Shown here one piece after another: positions 17,428-27,400 of a DNA stretch of 48,324 nt. Location of the stretch: positions 1 to 48,324 of the forward strand of contig NZ_PPPU01000030.1 of the NCBI RefSeq assembly GCF_006483455.1. Direction: 5' to 3'. Under the pieces are notes generated by a model. That model searched no databases. It worked only from the letters and a program-made list of their open reading frames with translations, and had not been told where the DNA came from. The DNA is from Methylomonas koyamae. GTDB taxonomy: Bacteria; Pseudomonadota; Gammaproteobacteria; Methylococcales; Methylomonadaceae. Both the position numbers and the translations under genes were made by a program. Numbering within the stretch: the stretch's first letter is position 1; each line of letters begins with the position of its first letter.

Positions 17428-19947
17428 TTAGCGATTAACCCTGGTGGCCCACATTTCCCGCATGGCTTGGGCAAATTGCTCGGCAAATTGCCTGCCGGCA
17501 AACAGCGGTGAATATTGCAGCCGGTCCCGTAATTCCGAGCGCAGCTGGCTAAGCAGACCGAGATCGGCGGCAAAACCAGCGGCTTTCTGCAGATAATCCG
17601 ACTGGTCTGACGCGATCCAGTTGGCCAGCCCGGCATTGGTAGCGATCGATTCCGCGGCGCGCGCCAGTAAACCGCCGCCGCGTAGAGTCAGCACCGGCAC
17701 TCCCATCCATAACGCTTCCACGCTGGTAGTCACGCCGGGATACGGAAACGTGTCCAATGCAATATCGACAGACTGGTAAGCCGCCAAATGTTGTGTCCGG
17801 TCGCTAAAAGGCGGGCTCAAAACCAACCTATCCCTGTCGATACCGTGGCCGGCAAAGCGGTTGATGGTCCGTTCCCGAACCAAAACCTCGTTTAACTGGC
17901 TGGCTTTCAGAAACAATTTGGTATCAGGGACATGCCGCAATACTTGAGCCCAGAGTGCAATCGTGTCGTCGCTGATTTTGGTCAGATTGTTGAAGCTACC
18001 GAAGGTGATATAACCATTTTGCAGCGCCGGTAGCGGCCCAACCTCGACGGCCTGTTGCGGCGGCGCAAAACATAAACAAGTCTGCGGCAGACGCCATATC
18101 GCTTCGGTAAAGTGCTGTTCGTCTTCGGCCAGAATCGAATAAGGGTCGCTCAACACGTAATCGATGGCCGGCAACCCGGTCGAAGCCAAATAGCCCAGCC
18201 AACTAATCTGAACCGGTGCCGGCTTCCAGGCGAATAAGGGCAGCCGATTGTGGGCGCTGTGGCCGGCAAGATCGATCAGGATATGCACCGCGTCGCCGCG
18301 TATCAGCTCGGCAGCGGTTGCGTCAGTCAAACCGCCAATATTTTTCCATTCGCGTAGATAGGGTTGCAAACGCATCGAATAGTGGTCGGTTCCGGGCTGA
18401 GTTGCGTAGGCAATAAATTCGACTTGCTGTGCGTCGCTGCCGCGCAATAACGCCAACAGAAAATGCCCGACCGGATGATCGCGTAAATCCCCCGACACTA
18501 AGCCGATCCTTAACCGCTCCGGATTGTCGTCGCACAACCAATCGGTAAACGGCCGCGCCGCACGCTCGGCCATCTCGGCGAACTTGTGGGCTTCTTCCAG
18601 ATAATTGCAGTTCGGGGAGTGTGCGCTGTAGTTCAAATGAAACAACAAACCGCTTTGGGTGGCGATTTGATCTGGATTCAGAGCCAAGCTGCGCCGCCAG
18701 CAGGCCTCGGCTTCGACAATGCGGCCCTGGCTTTGCAGATTGATGCCGAGATTGGTAAGTGGGTCGACATAGGCCGGATTCAATTCCAGCGCCCGGCGAT
18801 AACTGGATTCGGCTTCGATAAGCCTCCGTTGCATTTGTAAGGTGGTGCCGAGATTATTCAGCGCTTCCGGATAATCGGCTTGCTTGGCCAAGGCATTGCG
18901 GAAATGGGCTTCGGCCTGGACCAAATCGCCCGCTTCGTAATACAGCGAACCCAGTGTACAAAACGCTTCCGCATAGTCCGGGTTCAATGCCAATGCTTGT
19001 CGGCAGGCTGCCAAGGCCTCAGCCGCCCTAGCCTGGCTTTTCAATAGTACCGCTAATTGGTAGTGGACTTCGGCCTGGAAAGGGGCTTTAGCCAATGCTG
19101 TACGGAACACTTGCTCGGCAGCGGCGAATTGGCTTTGCGCCTGTTGGCTCAGACCCAAGCGCAACCAAGCGTCGATTGCGTCGGGAGTTAACGCCGTCAG
19201 CCGGGTAAAACAAGTCTCGGCTTCGGCATAACGGCCCAGATTGTAGAGCAGGCTGCCGAGATTGGCATACGCAGGCACGTTATTAGGCTCGAGTTGCAAG
19301 GAGCGGCGGTAGGCGTCGATGGCTTCCGCAAAGCAGCCCTGACCGTGCAAAGCTGAGGCGTAATTGAGCTGGGCTTCGGCGTCATCGGCCAACAGATCTG
19401 CGGCGCGGCCTAAAGCCTGCAGGGCTTCCGGGAAAATCTGCTGTTGCAGCAGGAACAAGCCCAGGATTTTCCAGACGATACCCGATTCAGGAAAGAGGGC
19501 GAGCAAACGGCGGGCAAGTTGTTCGCCTTCGGCATAACGGCCTTGTTGAAAGTGGGCGTACAACGCCTGCAAATCCGGCCCGGCTGGGGCGGCCAGGACC
19601 TGTTCCATCGCCGCAATATCCGGCCCGCCTAAACCGTAGCGCTGCTTGGCTTGCTGCAGCAGCTCTCGTGCTTGCGGATAACGCTCGCCCTGAACCAGCG
19701 CCTGCAAATAGCTAAGCTGGTACTTGTGTTGCGCCGGGTCGGTTGCCATAGCGCGTTCAAGGTGGTTCAGGGCAATGTCGAATTGGCCGACCTGCAACGC
19801 CAGAACACCCATGTTGTGATGGGTTTGGGCGTGTTCGGGTTGCAACTGCAATATCTGAAGATACAAAGCTTGCGCCTCTGCCAGTCGCCCGGCTTGGTGC
19901 TGGGCGATGGCGAGTTGCAACAGCTGTTGCAGTTTTTCGGCAGACAC
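17428..19947 (-). CDS. TPR protein with C-terminal OGT (SPINDLY/GT41) domain
   Basis: Residues 1 to about 430 are around twelve tetratricopeptide repeats (patterns such as AEAHFRNALAKQADYPEALNNLG). Residues about 480-835 form a GT41 O-linked N-acetylglucosaminyltransferase-like domain. Its motifs are GDLRDHPVGHFLLALL with the probable catalytic histidine, ILIDLAGHSAHNRLPLFAWK, APVQISWLGY, and the nucleotide-sugar loop PGVTTSVEALWMGVPVLTL. Such enzymes glycosylate Ser/Thr of cytoplasmic proteins, with the TPRs holding the substrate. Translation starts at GTG, 16 bases after the preceding gene, so the two form an operon. The adjacent Ser/Thr-rich giant protein is an attractive but unproved substrate. 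Sugar donor unknown. Confidence 0.9.
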   Translation of the reverse strand: MSAEKLQQLLQLAIAQHQAGRLAEAQALYLQILQLQPEHAQTHHNMGVLALQVGQFDIALNHLERAMATDPAQHKYQLSYLQALVQGERYPQARELLQQAKQRYGLGGPDIAAMEQVLAAPAGPDLQALYAHFQQGRYAEGEQLARRLLALFPESGIVWKILGLFLLQQQIFPEALQALGRAADLLADDAEAQLNYASALHGQGCFAEAIDAYRRSLQLEPNNVPAYANLGSLLYNLGRYAEAETCFTRLTALTPDAIDAWLRLGLSQQAQSQFAAAEQVFRTALAKAPFQAEVHYQLAVLLKSQARAAEALAACRQALALNPDYAEAFCTLGSLYYEAGDLVQAEAHFRNALAKQADYPEALNNLGTTLQMQRRLIEAESSYRRALELNPAYVDPLTNLGINLQSQGRIVEAEACWRRSLALNPDQIATQSGLLFHLNYSAHSPNCNYLEEAHKFAEMAERAARPFTDWLCDDNPERLRIGLVSGDLRDHPVGHFLLALLRGSDAQQVEFIAYATQPGTDHYSMRLQPYLREWKNIGGLTDATAAELIRGDAVHILIDLAGHSAHNRLPLFAWKPAPVQISWLGYLASTGLPAIDYVLSDPYSILAEDEQHFTEAIWRLPQTCLCFAPPQQAVEVGPLPALQNGYITFGSFNNLTKISDDTIALWAQVLRHVPDTKLFLKASQLNEVLVRERTINRFAGHGIDRDRLVLSPPFSDRTQHLAAYQSVDIALDTFPYPGVTTSVEALWMGVPVLTLRGGGLLARAAESIATNAGLANWIASDQSDYLQKAAGFAADLGLLSQLRSELRDRLQYSPLFAGRQFAEQFAQAMREMWATRVNR

Positions 19948-19963
19948 TATCGTTTGTTGCTGG

Positions 19964-22900
19964 TCAGGCGGGCCGGTGCTGATCCGCTAATAGCTGGCGC
20001 AGGGTTTGTTCCAGATTGCGGCAGAACAGTTCGGTGTCGAACAAGGGATGGCTTTTTTGATTCTCGAGGAGTTTGGCTTTAATACCGGCCAGATAAGCGC
20101 TGTCGGTGGCCAGTTTCAACGCCAAAGTCTCGTACTCTTCCAGCGACTGAGCGATCAACTCGGGCAAGCCGATCGAATGCAACAAACTGGCTGCGACCCG
20201 GCCGGAAAAGGTGTTGCCCAGGTAGGTCACCACCGGCAGTCCGACCCGCAAGGCGTCGCTGGCCGTGGTATGCGCGTTGTACGGCGTGGTATCGAGAAAC
20301 ATATCCGCCAGCCGATAGCGGGCCAGATGGTCTGCCACGGCCGGGACCCGGGTAGCGAACACTAGCCGATTCGGATCGATCCCGCGCTGTTCCGCTTCCC
20401 GGCGCAAATTGCGTTGCGCCGGTTCGTTCAACTTCATCAGCCACAACACGCTGCCCGGAACTTGTTTGAGCAGACGCATCCAGATGTCGAACATCGGCGG
20501 ATTGATCTTGTAATCATGGTTGAACGAGCAAAAGATCACGCCGGTTTCCGGCAAGCCCATTTCGGCTCGGGTTGGCATGCGCTCGGCAATCTTCAGATTC
20601 GAGTCGGTCGGCAGATACGCGTTAGGCAGATAGGCCACTTTCTCGCTGTAATATTTTTGATGCTGTTCCGGGATGACGATGCGGTCCGCCAGGATATAGT
20701 CCATGTAGTCCAGACCCAACGAACCGGGGTAACCCAGGAAATTAACGTGAATCGGCGCCGGCCGGTAACTGAAAATGTCGGTGCGGGAGTCGGCGGTATA
20801 GCCGGCCAAATCGATCAGGATATCCACTTCCAGATCTCGGATCAGTTCCGCGATTTCCCAGGATTTTTTACCGCGCACGTCGATGAATTTGCTAAACGCA
20901 TTTTCGAAGCGTTGCCGCAATGCGCCTTTGTCGTCCAGTCCCAACGAAATGGCAATGGTCTCGAATTGGGATCGGTCGTGGTGCTCGATGATGCCGGCCA
21001 TCAAATGTCCGACCGGATGTTCGCGAAAATCCGGCGACACGTAGGCGAGGCGGATTTTATCGTGCCGGTAGCTTTCGCCATTCCATAACGCCTTGTTTTT
21101 CGGCGGAAACAAATGCTCGGCGAAAATCTTGACGCATTGCTGCAGAGCTTCGGGCGAGTTGGACAAGGACATAAACGGCAGCGTTTTACAGACCTTGCGT
21201 TGTTCGCGGACGCCGGTTTCGATAATGTCGCGGCTTTCCTCGAACCGGCGCCAGTCGCAGCAATGCTGCTCGGCGTGAAATAGCAAACCTCTGCCGTAAT
21301 CGAAATCCGGATTCGCCGCCAACAGTTGTTCGAATAGCGGAATGGCATCCTCATAACGGTTCATTTCGGTCAGGATAATGCCCAGACCGGCCAGCGCCTT
21401 GTCGGATGTCGGATTGACTTTTAACGCCTCGTTGAAGCTCTCGACCGCTTTGACGTGCTGTTTGATCTCGTAGTACAGGTTGCTGCGGTTGATCATGGCG
21501 CTTTCGTAGGCCGGGTCCAAGGCAATCGCCTGCTGGTATGCCGCCAACGATTCGTCGAAACGCCCCAGAGATTGCAGTACCACGGCCTGGACGAAATGCG
21601 CCGGTGCATAGCTTCTGCCGGTATCGGTGGCGATGGCTTTGCCGATCCAGGCCAAGGCCTCCTGTTGTTCGTCGGCTTGCGAGGCAAGGACCGCGAGCGA
21701 ATACAGGGCCGGAAAGTTTTGTGCTTGCAGTTGCAACACTTCCAGAAACAATTGCCTGGCTCCGGGGGCGTCGTTGCTGTTTTGCAACTCCAGCGCTCTC
21801 ATGGTTTTTTGCTGGACCAGGGTGGCATCGTTGGCGCTGAGCGTAGAGGTCGGCGTGGTCAGCGCGAAGTGGCTAGGCAGATTGTTGGTGTATTGGTCGG
21901 CTAAATTAGAACCTTCGCGGCGGTCCAGCTCTTTCAATACCAACAGGCAGAAATCCGGTGACTGCACGACGCTGTCCAATATCGCTGCCAGTTTGCGCAA
22001 TTGCAGGTTACTGAGTCGGTCCAGCTTTTGAAAGTCTCTGACGAATACGGCGTCGGACCAGATTGCTTGTTTGATGCCTGCATACGGGTTGTCTTTCAAA
22101 ACCAGTGGTTTGAAACTGCGCGGCACGATGCCGGTGAAGCAGTGGAACATAAAACCTTGCGAGCGCAGGAATTGTTCGACTTCGGCAAACAAGGGCTGGC
22201 CTTCGTACAACTCGACGAATTCGACTTCGGTCCAAATCACCAAGGTGTCGGCCAAGGCGTTGCTGCCGCCTTTGAATACGTCGAGTTCGCCGCCCTGTAC
22301 GTCGATTTTGATCATGTCGACGTTGCCCAAATCGTTCAGCTGATCCAGGCTGACGGTCTCGACCGGATGTTCCGCGACCAACTGCACCACGTCGCCGAGT
22401 TGAAAAAAAGCGTCCAGCAACGGTTTGTTCGGCTTGTACAACGAGCCGGTCATGAACCAGTTGGTTTCGTAGTATGTCGCCGGACCGCCCTTGCCGACGA
22501 AATAGGGCAGGTAGCGGTAGGCGTCGTTGCCGGCGTAGATCTCGCATAACTTGGCGTGCGCCTCCGGATCCGGTTCGAATCCGACCACGGTCGCTAAATC
22601 GGCCTGCATCAACGGCGCGTAGGGTTCGGTCAACTGGCCGTGGGAACTGGCGCCGATATCGACGATGTTGACCCGTATCGGCTGGCCTTCTGTTTTTAAT
22701 AAGGCGTCGAGCAGATTGAAAGCTTGCGGCAGGTTTAACAGCTCGCGCCAAATCGTGGCATTGTTGCGATTGTGTTGGACGATCAGTTGCTTGATATGCT
22801 CGGGAACCGGTTTTTGCCGGCGCAAACTGGCCAAGGCGTAGCGGCGGGCCATGCCGACCGATAAATTCGGGCTGTTTTGAATCAGATCCAGGACGCTAAG

Positions 22901-24169
22901 CGGATCGGCCAGAAAATACGATGAAAAGCTGCGTTTGGCTTCGTAGAACTCGATCAACAAGCATTTCAACCATTCGCCAAGCGAACCGACGACCGGGCGA
23001 TTTAAGTCCCTGCTCAGCGGCGGCAGAAACGGGTGGCGGAAGTCGGTCAACACGTTGATATTCAGCAACAATGTCGCCGCGGTGGACAATGCTGCCGCGC
23101 GCATGCCCAGTTTGTAGTAAACATAGACCAGCATGACCAGCCAGGGTGTTTTTTCGGCCTCTGTGGCGATGTTCAGTGTGTTGTACGGTTCGGCTAAAAC
23201 TCTGGCCTGTTGCAGCAAGTTCAACTTCTCGTGCGCAGCGAGCTTGCCCGATTCGTAGGCTGCACAAAGCGATATCAGTTGGCGAAATTCCGGCGCCAAT
23301 TCGCTGCTATCGAGCGGCAAACAATAGTGCGAGTACTCGTAACCGGCAAAAAATGCACTGGGGTCGAAGCTATCTGGGGTTGCTGCCGGTTGCGGATCCC
23401 GATCCAGTAACAAGCCGCGCTGGCGCAATAACGCCGCCCGGTCCGGTTTGCAGGCGAACAGGTTTAAGGTCTCGCTGTGTTGATCGGCATCGAATTCGAC
23501 CAAAACGTTGGGCTCGGCAATCAAACGGTAAATCCCGAAGCCGAATTGGCGGACGGCATCGATCAAGCCGTGATTGATTTGGCTGCCGTGCATTAACTCG
23601 AACATCAACAGCGGCGACTGTTCGCTGAAAAAGCGTTGGCCGCCTTTCAGGACGTTGATTTCTTCGCCTTCCGCGTCCATTTTGACGAAATCGATCGTTA
23701 CCCCCGGCGCATATTCGGCCAAGCTGTCGTCCAGGGTGCGTAATTGGATGGTTTCCTTATTTTGGCCGCTGCCGCTCAACGAGTTGAGTTCGCTGTTGGC
23801 CGATACACTGATCTCCGCGGCGCGGGTCGCGTCGGATAAGCCGAAACGCAGCAGCTTGACCTTGTCGCTAAAGCCGTTTAACTCAATGCTGCGTTCCAGC
23901 ATCGTCCCCGGCGCCGAAGTCGGTTCGAACGCCCAGACCCGGCCGCTATCGAGCAGTTTGGCGATGCTGAGGGCGTACACGCCGTGATTGGCGCCGATAT
24001 CCAGGCTGCGCATGCCCGGCTCGATGTAGCTCCGGATAAAATCCATTTCGTCTTCGAACCAATCCTCCTGTTCCAGCAAAACATAAGGGGTCATCAAATT
24101 GATGTCGCTGGCCGCACACACGGTGACGTCGTTCTCGATTTTGATTGGCCAAAAAAGGGGTTTCTCCAT
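19964..24169 (-). CDS. FkbM-FkbM-TPR-OGT fusion protein (1401 aa)
   Basis: Four modules are visible. The first FkbM-type methyltransferase (about 25-240) has the SAM motif LDIGANHGVYAL and VKMDAEGEEINVLKGG. A helical linker of unknown role (about 245-490) follows. A second FkbM-type domain (about 495-720) has VDIGASSHG and MIKIDVQGGELDVFKGG. TPRs occupy about 790-965. A GT41/OGT domain (about 1035-1395) has SPDFREHPVGHLMAG, ILIDLAGYTADSRTDIF, HVNFLGYPGS and HTTASDALRVGLPVVTYLG. This suggests one polypeptide that adds a sugar to Ser/Thr and O-methylates it, in the cytoplasm. AAGG lies 7 bases before the ATG. It sits downstream of the giant repeat gene and its terminator, and upstream of the second OGT gene. 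Confidence 0.88.
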   Translation of the reverse strand: MEKPLFWPIKIENDVTVCAASDINLMTPYVLLEQEDWFEDEMDFIRSYIEPGMRSLDIGANHGVYALSIAKLLDSGRVWAFEPTSAPGTMLERSIELNGFSDKVKLLRFGLSDATRAAEISVSANSELNSLSGSGQNKETIQLRTLDDSLAEYAPGVTIDFVKMDAEGEEINVLKGGQRFFSEQSPLLMFELMHGSQINHGLIDAVRQFGFGIYRLIAEPNVLVEFDADQHSETLNLFACKPDRAALLRQRGLLLDRDPQPAATPDSFDPSAFFAGYEYSHYCLPLDSSELAPEFRQLISLCAAYESGKLAAHEKLNLLQQARVLAEPYNTLNIATEAEKTPWLVMLVYVYYKLGMRAAALSTAATLLLNINVLTDFRHPFLPPLSRDLNRPVVGSLGEWLKCLLIEFYEAKRSFSSYFLADPLSVLDLIQNSPNLSVGMARRYALASLRRQKPVPEHIKQLIVQHNRNNATIWRELLNLPQAFNLLDALLKTEGQPIRVNIVDIGASSHGQLTEPYAPLMQADLATVVGFEPDPEAHAKLCEIYAGNDAYRYLPYFVGKGGPATYYETNWFMTGSLYKPNKPLLDAFFQLGDVVQLVAEHPVETVSLDQLNDLGNVDMIKIDVQGGELDVFKGGSNALADTLVIWTEVEFVELYEGQPLFAEVEQFLRSQGFMFHCFTGIVPRSFKPLVLKDNPYAGIKQAIWSDAVFVRDFQKLDRLSNLQLRKLAAILDSVVQSPDFCLLVLKELDRREGSNLADQYTNNLPSHFALTTPTSTLSANDATLVQQKTMRALELQNSNDAPGARQLFLEVLQLQAQNFPALYSLAVLASQADEQQEALAWIGKAIATDTGRSYAPAHFVQAVVLQSLGRFDESLAAYQQAIALDPAYESAMINRSNLYYEIKQHVKAVESFNEALKVNPTSDKALAGLGIILTEMNRYEDAIPLFEQLLAANPDFDYGRGLLFHAEQHCCDWRRFEESRDIIETGVREQRKVCKTLPFMSLSNSPEALQQCVKIFAEHLFPPKNKALWNGESYRHDKIRLAYVSPDFREHPVGHLMAGIIEHHDRSQFETIAISLGLDDKGALRQRFENAFSKFIDVRGKKSWEIAELIRDLEVDILIDLAGYTADSRTDIFSYRPAPIHVNFLGYPGSLGLDYMDYILADRIVIPEQHQKYYSEKVAYLPNAYLPTDSNLKIAERMPTRAEMGLPETGVIFCSFNHDYKINPPMFDIWMRLLKQVPGSVLWLMKLNEPAQRNLRREAEQRGIDPNRLVFATRVPAVADHLARYRLADMFLDTTPYNAHTTASDALRVGLPVVTYLGNTFSGRVAASLLHSIGLPELIAQSLEEYETLALKLATDSAYLAGIKAKLLENQKSHPLFDTELFCRNLEQTLRQLLADQHRPA

Positions 24170-24285
24170 GTATCTACCTTGTTTTGCGTTGCGATTGCAG
24201 GTTTAGGGAAATCGACCGGGCTAAGAAATCGATTCCTGTTGTGGGTACGGCGGCGGTGTCTAGTGCGAAACATGGCATTTCGACA

Positions 24286-24330
24286 GCGGCCGGATTGCAG
24301 AAATTATAGACGGCTATTGCCAAGCAAGAA
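24286..24330 (-). promoter_or_regulatory. Possible promoter for the FkbM-OGT genes
   Basis: A perfect TATAAT (complement of 24303-24308) lies on the minus strand between the terminator of the giant gene and the FkbM-OGT start. The -35 region is poor (CTTCTT-like at 17-base spacing). Because a terminator separates the giant gene from this one, a promoter is expected in this 238-base gap. Confidence 0.35.
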
Positions 24331-24351
24331 GATTCCCGGATTTTAGGCAAT

Positions 24352-24386
24352 AAAAAAGCCGTCCCCGCTCACGCAGAGGACGGCTT
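24352..24386 (-). terminator. Rho-independent terminator of the giant repeat gene
   Basis: On the minus strand a perfect 9-bp stem (24378-24386 with 24356-24364) with a 13-base loop is followed by a run of six T. It lies 22 bases after the stop of the giant gene and separates its transcript from the glycosyltransferase genes. Confidence 0.88.
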
Positions 24387-24407
24387 CCGAGCTTTAGTGG
24401 TTAAGAC

Positions 24408-27400
24408 TTATCCGATCAGGATGTCGTTAGCGCCGGTGCCGGACGTCGCCAACGCGTCGGCCGCGGCGATACCGGTCAATTTGATCAACAAATCGCCACC
24501 GGTGTTCTCCTGGAACACATAAGTATCGCCGCCGAAAGCGAAGGCACTGGTGGCGCCGTCTGCCGTGGTCATCAACTTGGCTACTTCAACCCATTCTGCC
24601 AGCGTATCGATGTCGGCAGCGTCGGCACCTCCCAATGTGATGACACCGTCGGTACTGTCAGCCGTCAGCACTTTCGCCGGGGTCACACCGCTGATTGCCA
24701 GTTTCACGTCGACAGCGGTTACGTCGGCAATAATCGTCGGTGTACCTTCAAGGTTTAATGTATCCGGGCCTGTGCCGTCAGCCAGGGTGAAACCGTTTAC
24801 CGTATCGAAGCTGCCGCTTTGGATATTGCCACTGTCACCTGCCGCGAACACGAAGGTATCAGCACCTGTGCCGCCCGTCATGGTGTCGGCACCGGCACCG
24901 CCGGTAATGTTATCGGCCAAACTGGTACCGGTGATCGTGTTCGCATCGGAATCGCCGGTGATATTGACAATGTCGGTACCGGTATCGAAGGCGTTGCCGG
25001 AACCGAATGCGGTAAAGGTTAGGCCCGCCAAACTCACCGCGGTACCGCCGACGACATTGACTTGCAAGGTAGCCGCTCCGGCCGCCGTAGCGTTAACCAG
25101 CAAGGTTGAGCCGGTCAATTGTGCACCGGTAAACGTTGCGGTTTGGCCGGAGGTGATTATCAATTGCTCGACGTTGGTGATACCGCTGTTGCCCGCACCG
25201 GCGAAATCGGTGCTGGTCACGACTTTCAACGCGTCGAAATCAGCCCCGCCGTTAATGGTTTCGCCGAAGCTGACGTCGCCAGTGTTGAACAGGAAGGTAT
25301 CGTTACCTGCGCCACCGGTTAGGTCATCTGCACCGGCGTCGCCATCGATGGTTTGAGCGCCGTCGCCGCCAACGATCACGTCAGCTACTGTGGTACCCGT
25401 TACTGTCGAGGTGGTTTCGATTCCGACCGTGTCGATCGTGCTGTAACCCAGCGTTGCCAACCTAGTCACTTGAGCCCCGGTCAGGAAATCCAGTTGGTTG
25501 GCGGTAATCGCGCCGATTTGGGTCGAGGTCAAGGCATCGAGCTGGCTGGTGGTCAGTACCGCAAACTGCGCTGAGGTCAAAGCCTGAATATCGAAAGTCG
25601 TCAATGCGTTCAACTGGGTTGCCGTCAGTTTGGGCAATTGGGCAGTAGTCAGCGCTTCCACTTGAGTCGTCGTCAATGCGTCGATTTGCGCGGTTGTCAA
25701 CTTATCGATCACGCTGGTCGAAATCGCTCTGATCTGATCGGTCGTCATTTTTTGCAAATCGGCGACTTCGATTGAGGCGATTTGATCCGAGGTCAAAGCG
25801 CCGACTTGGGTTGTGCTCAACTGGCTGATTTGCGACGTGGTCAGCGATGCAATTTGCCCGCCGGCCCCGGCAGACAAGGCCGCGATTTGAGTAGTGGACA
25901 GGGCAGCCAGCTGAGTTGTATTCAGAGCCTGAATTTGCGATGAAGTCAGCGCGGTGAGGCCGCCGGTAGCCAACAGGCCTGCCACGTTGACGAAAGCCAT
26001 GTCTCCGACTTCAACTTTAGCCACTTGCGCATTCGACAGTGCCGATACCTGGGTCGAGGTCAGCGCCGAAACTTGCAAGGTATCCAGGGCCACGACTTGG
26101 TCTGTGGTTAGTGCCCCCATCTGGTCGGTCGTCAATGCATTGATTTGGGTTAGCGACAGCTTTTGCAGATCGGCGGTTTGAATCGCTTCGATTTGCCGCG
26201 TAGTCAGTTGCGCTATTTGCGTTGCCGACAGTGCCGCGAACTGGGCAGAAGACAAGGTCGCGATTTGGCCGTCGGTTCCCAGCGTCAATGCCTGCAATTG
26301 GTTGGAGGTCAAGGCTCGCAACTGGTCTGTGGTCAGCGCTGCGATCTGGCCGTTGGTTGCCGTGGTCAAGGCTTGCAATGCCGAAATCGACAAGCCCTTG
26401 ATCGCGTCGGTGGTGACTGCCCGTAAATCGGTCGTCTCCATTTTCGCGATTTGGTCGGCGCTCAGCGCACCTATTTGGGTTGAGCTTAGAGCTTGTACTT
26501 GACTGCTGGTCAGTTTCTCTACTTGCGAAGTCGTTAACGCCGCCACTTGTGTTGACGTGAACGCCTCTATTTGTGCAGTCTTCAACGCAGCCAGATCTGT
26601 CGTTTCCAGAGCTTGGATCTGGTTAGTCGTCAGCTTTTGCAATTGGGTCGCTGTCAACGCCGCGGCTTGCTCGGTAGTCAGCGCAGCGACCTGACCTCCA
26701 GCACCCAAGGTTAAAGCCTGAATCTGCGTCGTAGTCAACGCTGCAACTTGGGCAGTGGTCAGCGCGGCGATCTGGCCGTTTGTCGCTGTGGTTAACGCTT
26801 GCAGACTATCGGTTGTCAGACTTTGCAGAGCCGTGGCCGAGATTGCGCGCAGATCGGTCGTTTCCAGTCCGGCGATTTGGCCGGGCGTCAGTGCTGCAAC
26901 CTGAGTACCGCTCAAGTTGGCCGCCTGATCGGAGGTTAACGCGGTAACCTGTGCCGAAGTCAATGCGGCGACTTGAGCCGTCGTCAAAGCCTGAATTTGC
27001 GGGGTTTTCAGCGCGGCAATGTCTGCGGTTTCCAAGGCCTGGATTTGCTTGGTGGTTAACTTGCTAACTTGTGTGGTCGTTAAATTGGCAATCTGATCGG
27101 TCGTCAACGAGGCAATTTGGCCATTGGCTTCCACAGTCAGGGCGGTCAGTTGCGTCGTGGTTAACGCAGCCACTTGGTTTGTGGTCAGCGAGGCGATTTG
27201 GCCGTTGGTGCCGGTGCTCAGAGCCTGCAGTGCGTCGGTGGTCAAACTTTGAATCGCAGTGTTGGTAACCGCGCTCAAATCTTCGGTTTCGAAGCCGGCC
27301 ACTTGGCCCGGCGTCAACGAAGCCACTTGAGCACCGCTCAATTTTGCCGCTTGGTCCGAAGTCAATGCGGCGATTTGAGTAGAGCTCAAGGCAGCTACTT

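Noticed and set aside
20414-21088. 224-codon plus-strand open frame inside the FkbM-OGT gene
   Set aside because: It lies wholly opposite conserved OGT motifs, has no recognisable protein and reflects the GC-rich coding strand.
24550-25356. 268-codon plus-strand open frame opposite the giant gene, and many similar ones up to 32060
   Set aside because: These frames are the antisense of the repetitive coding sequence. The repeated codons contain few antisense stops, and the translations show only mirrored repeats with no domain or ribosome binding site.
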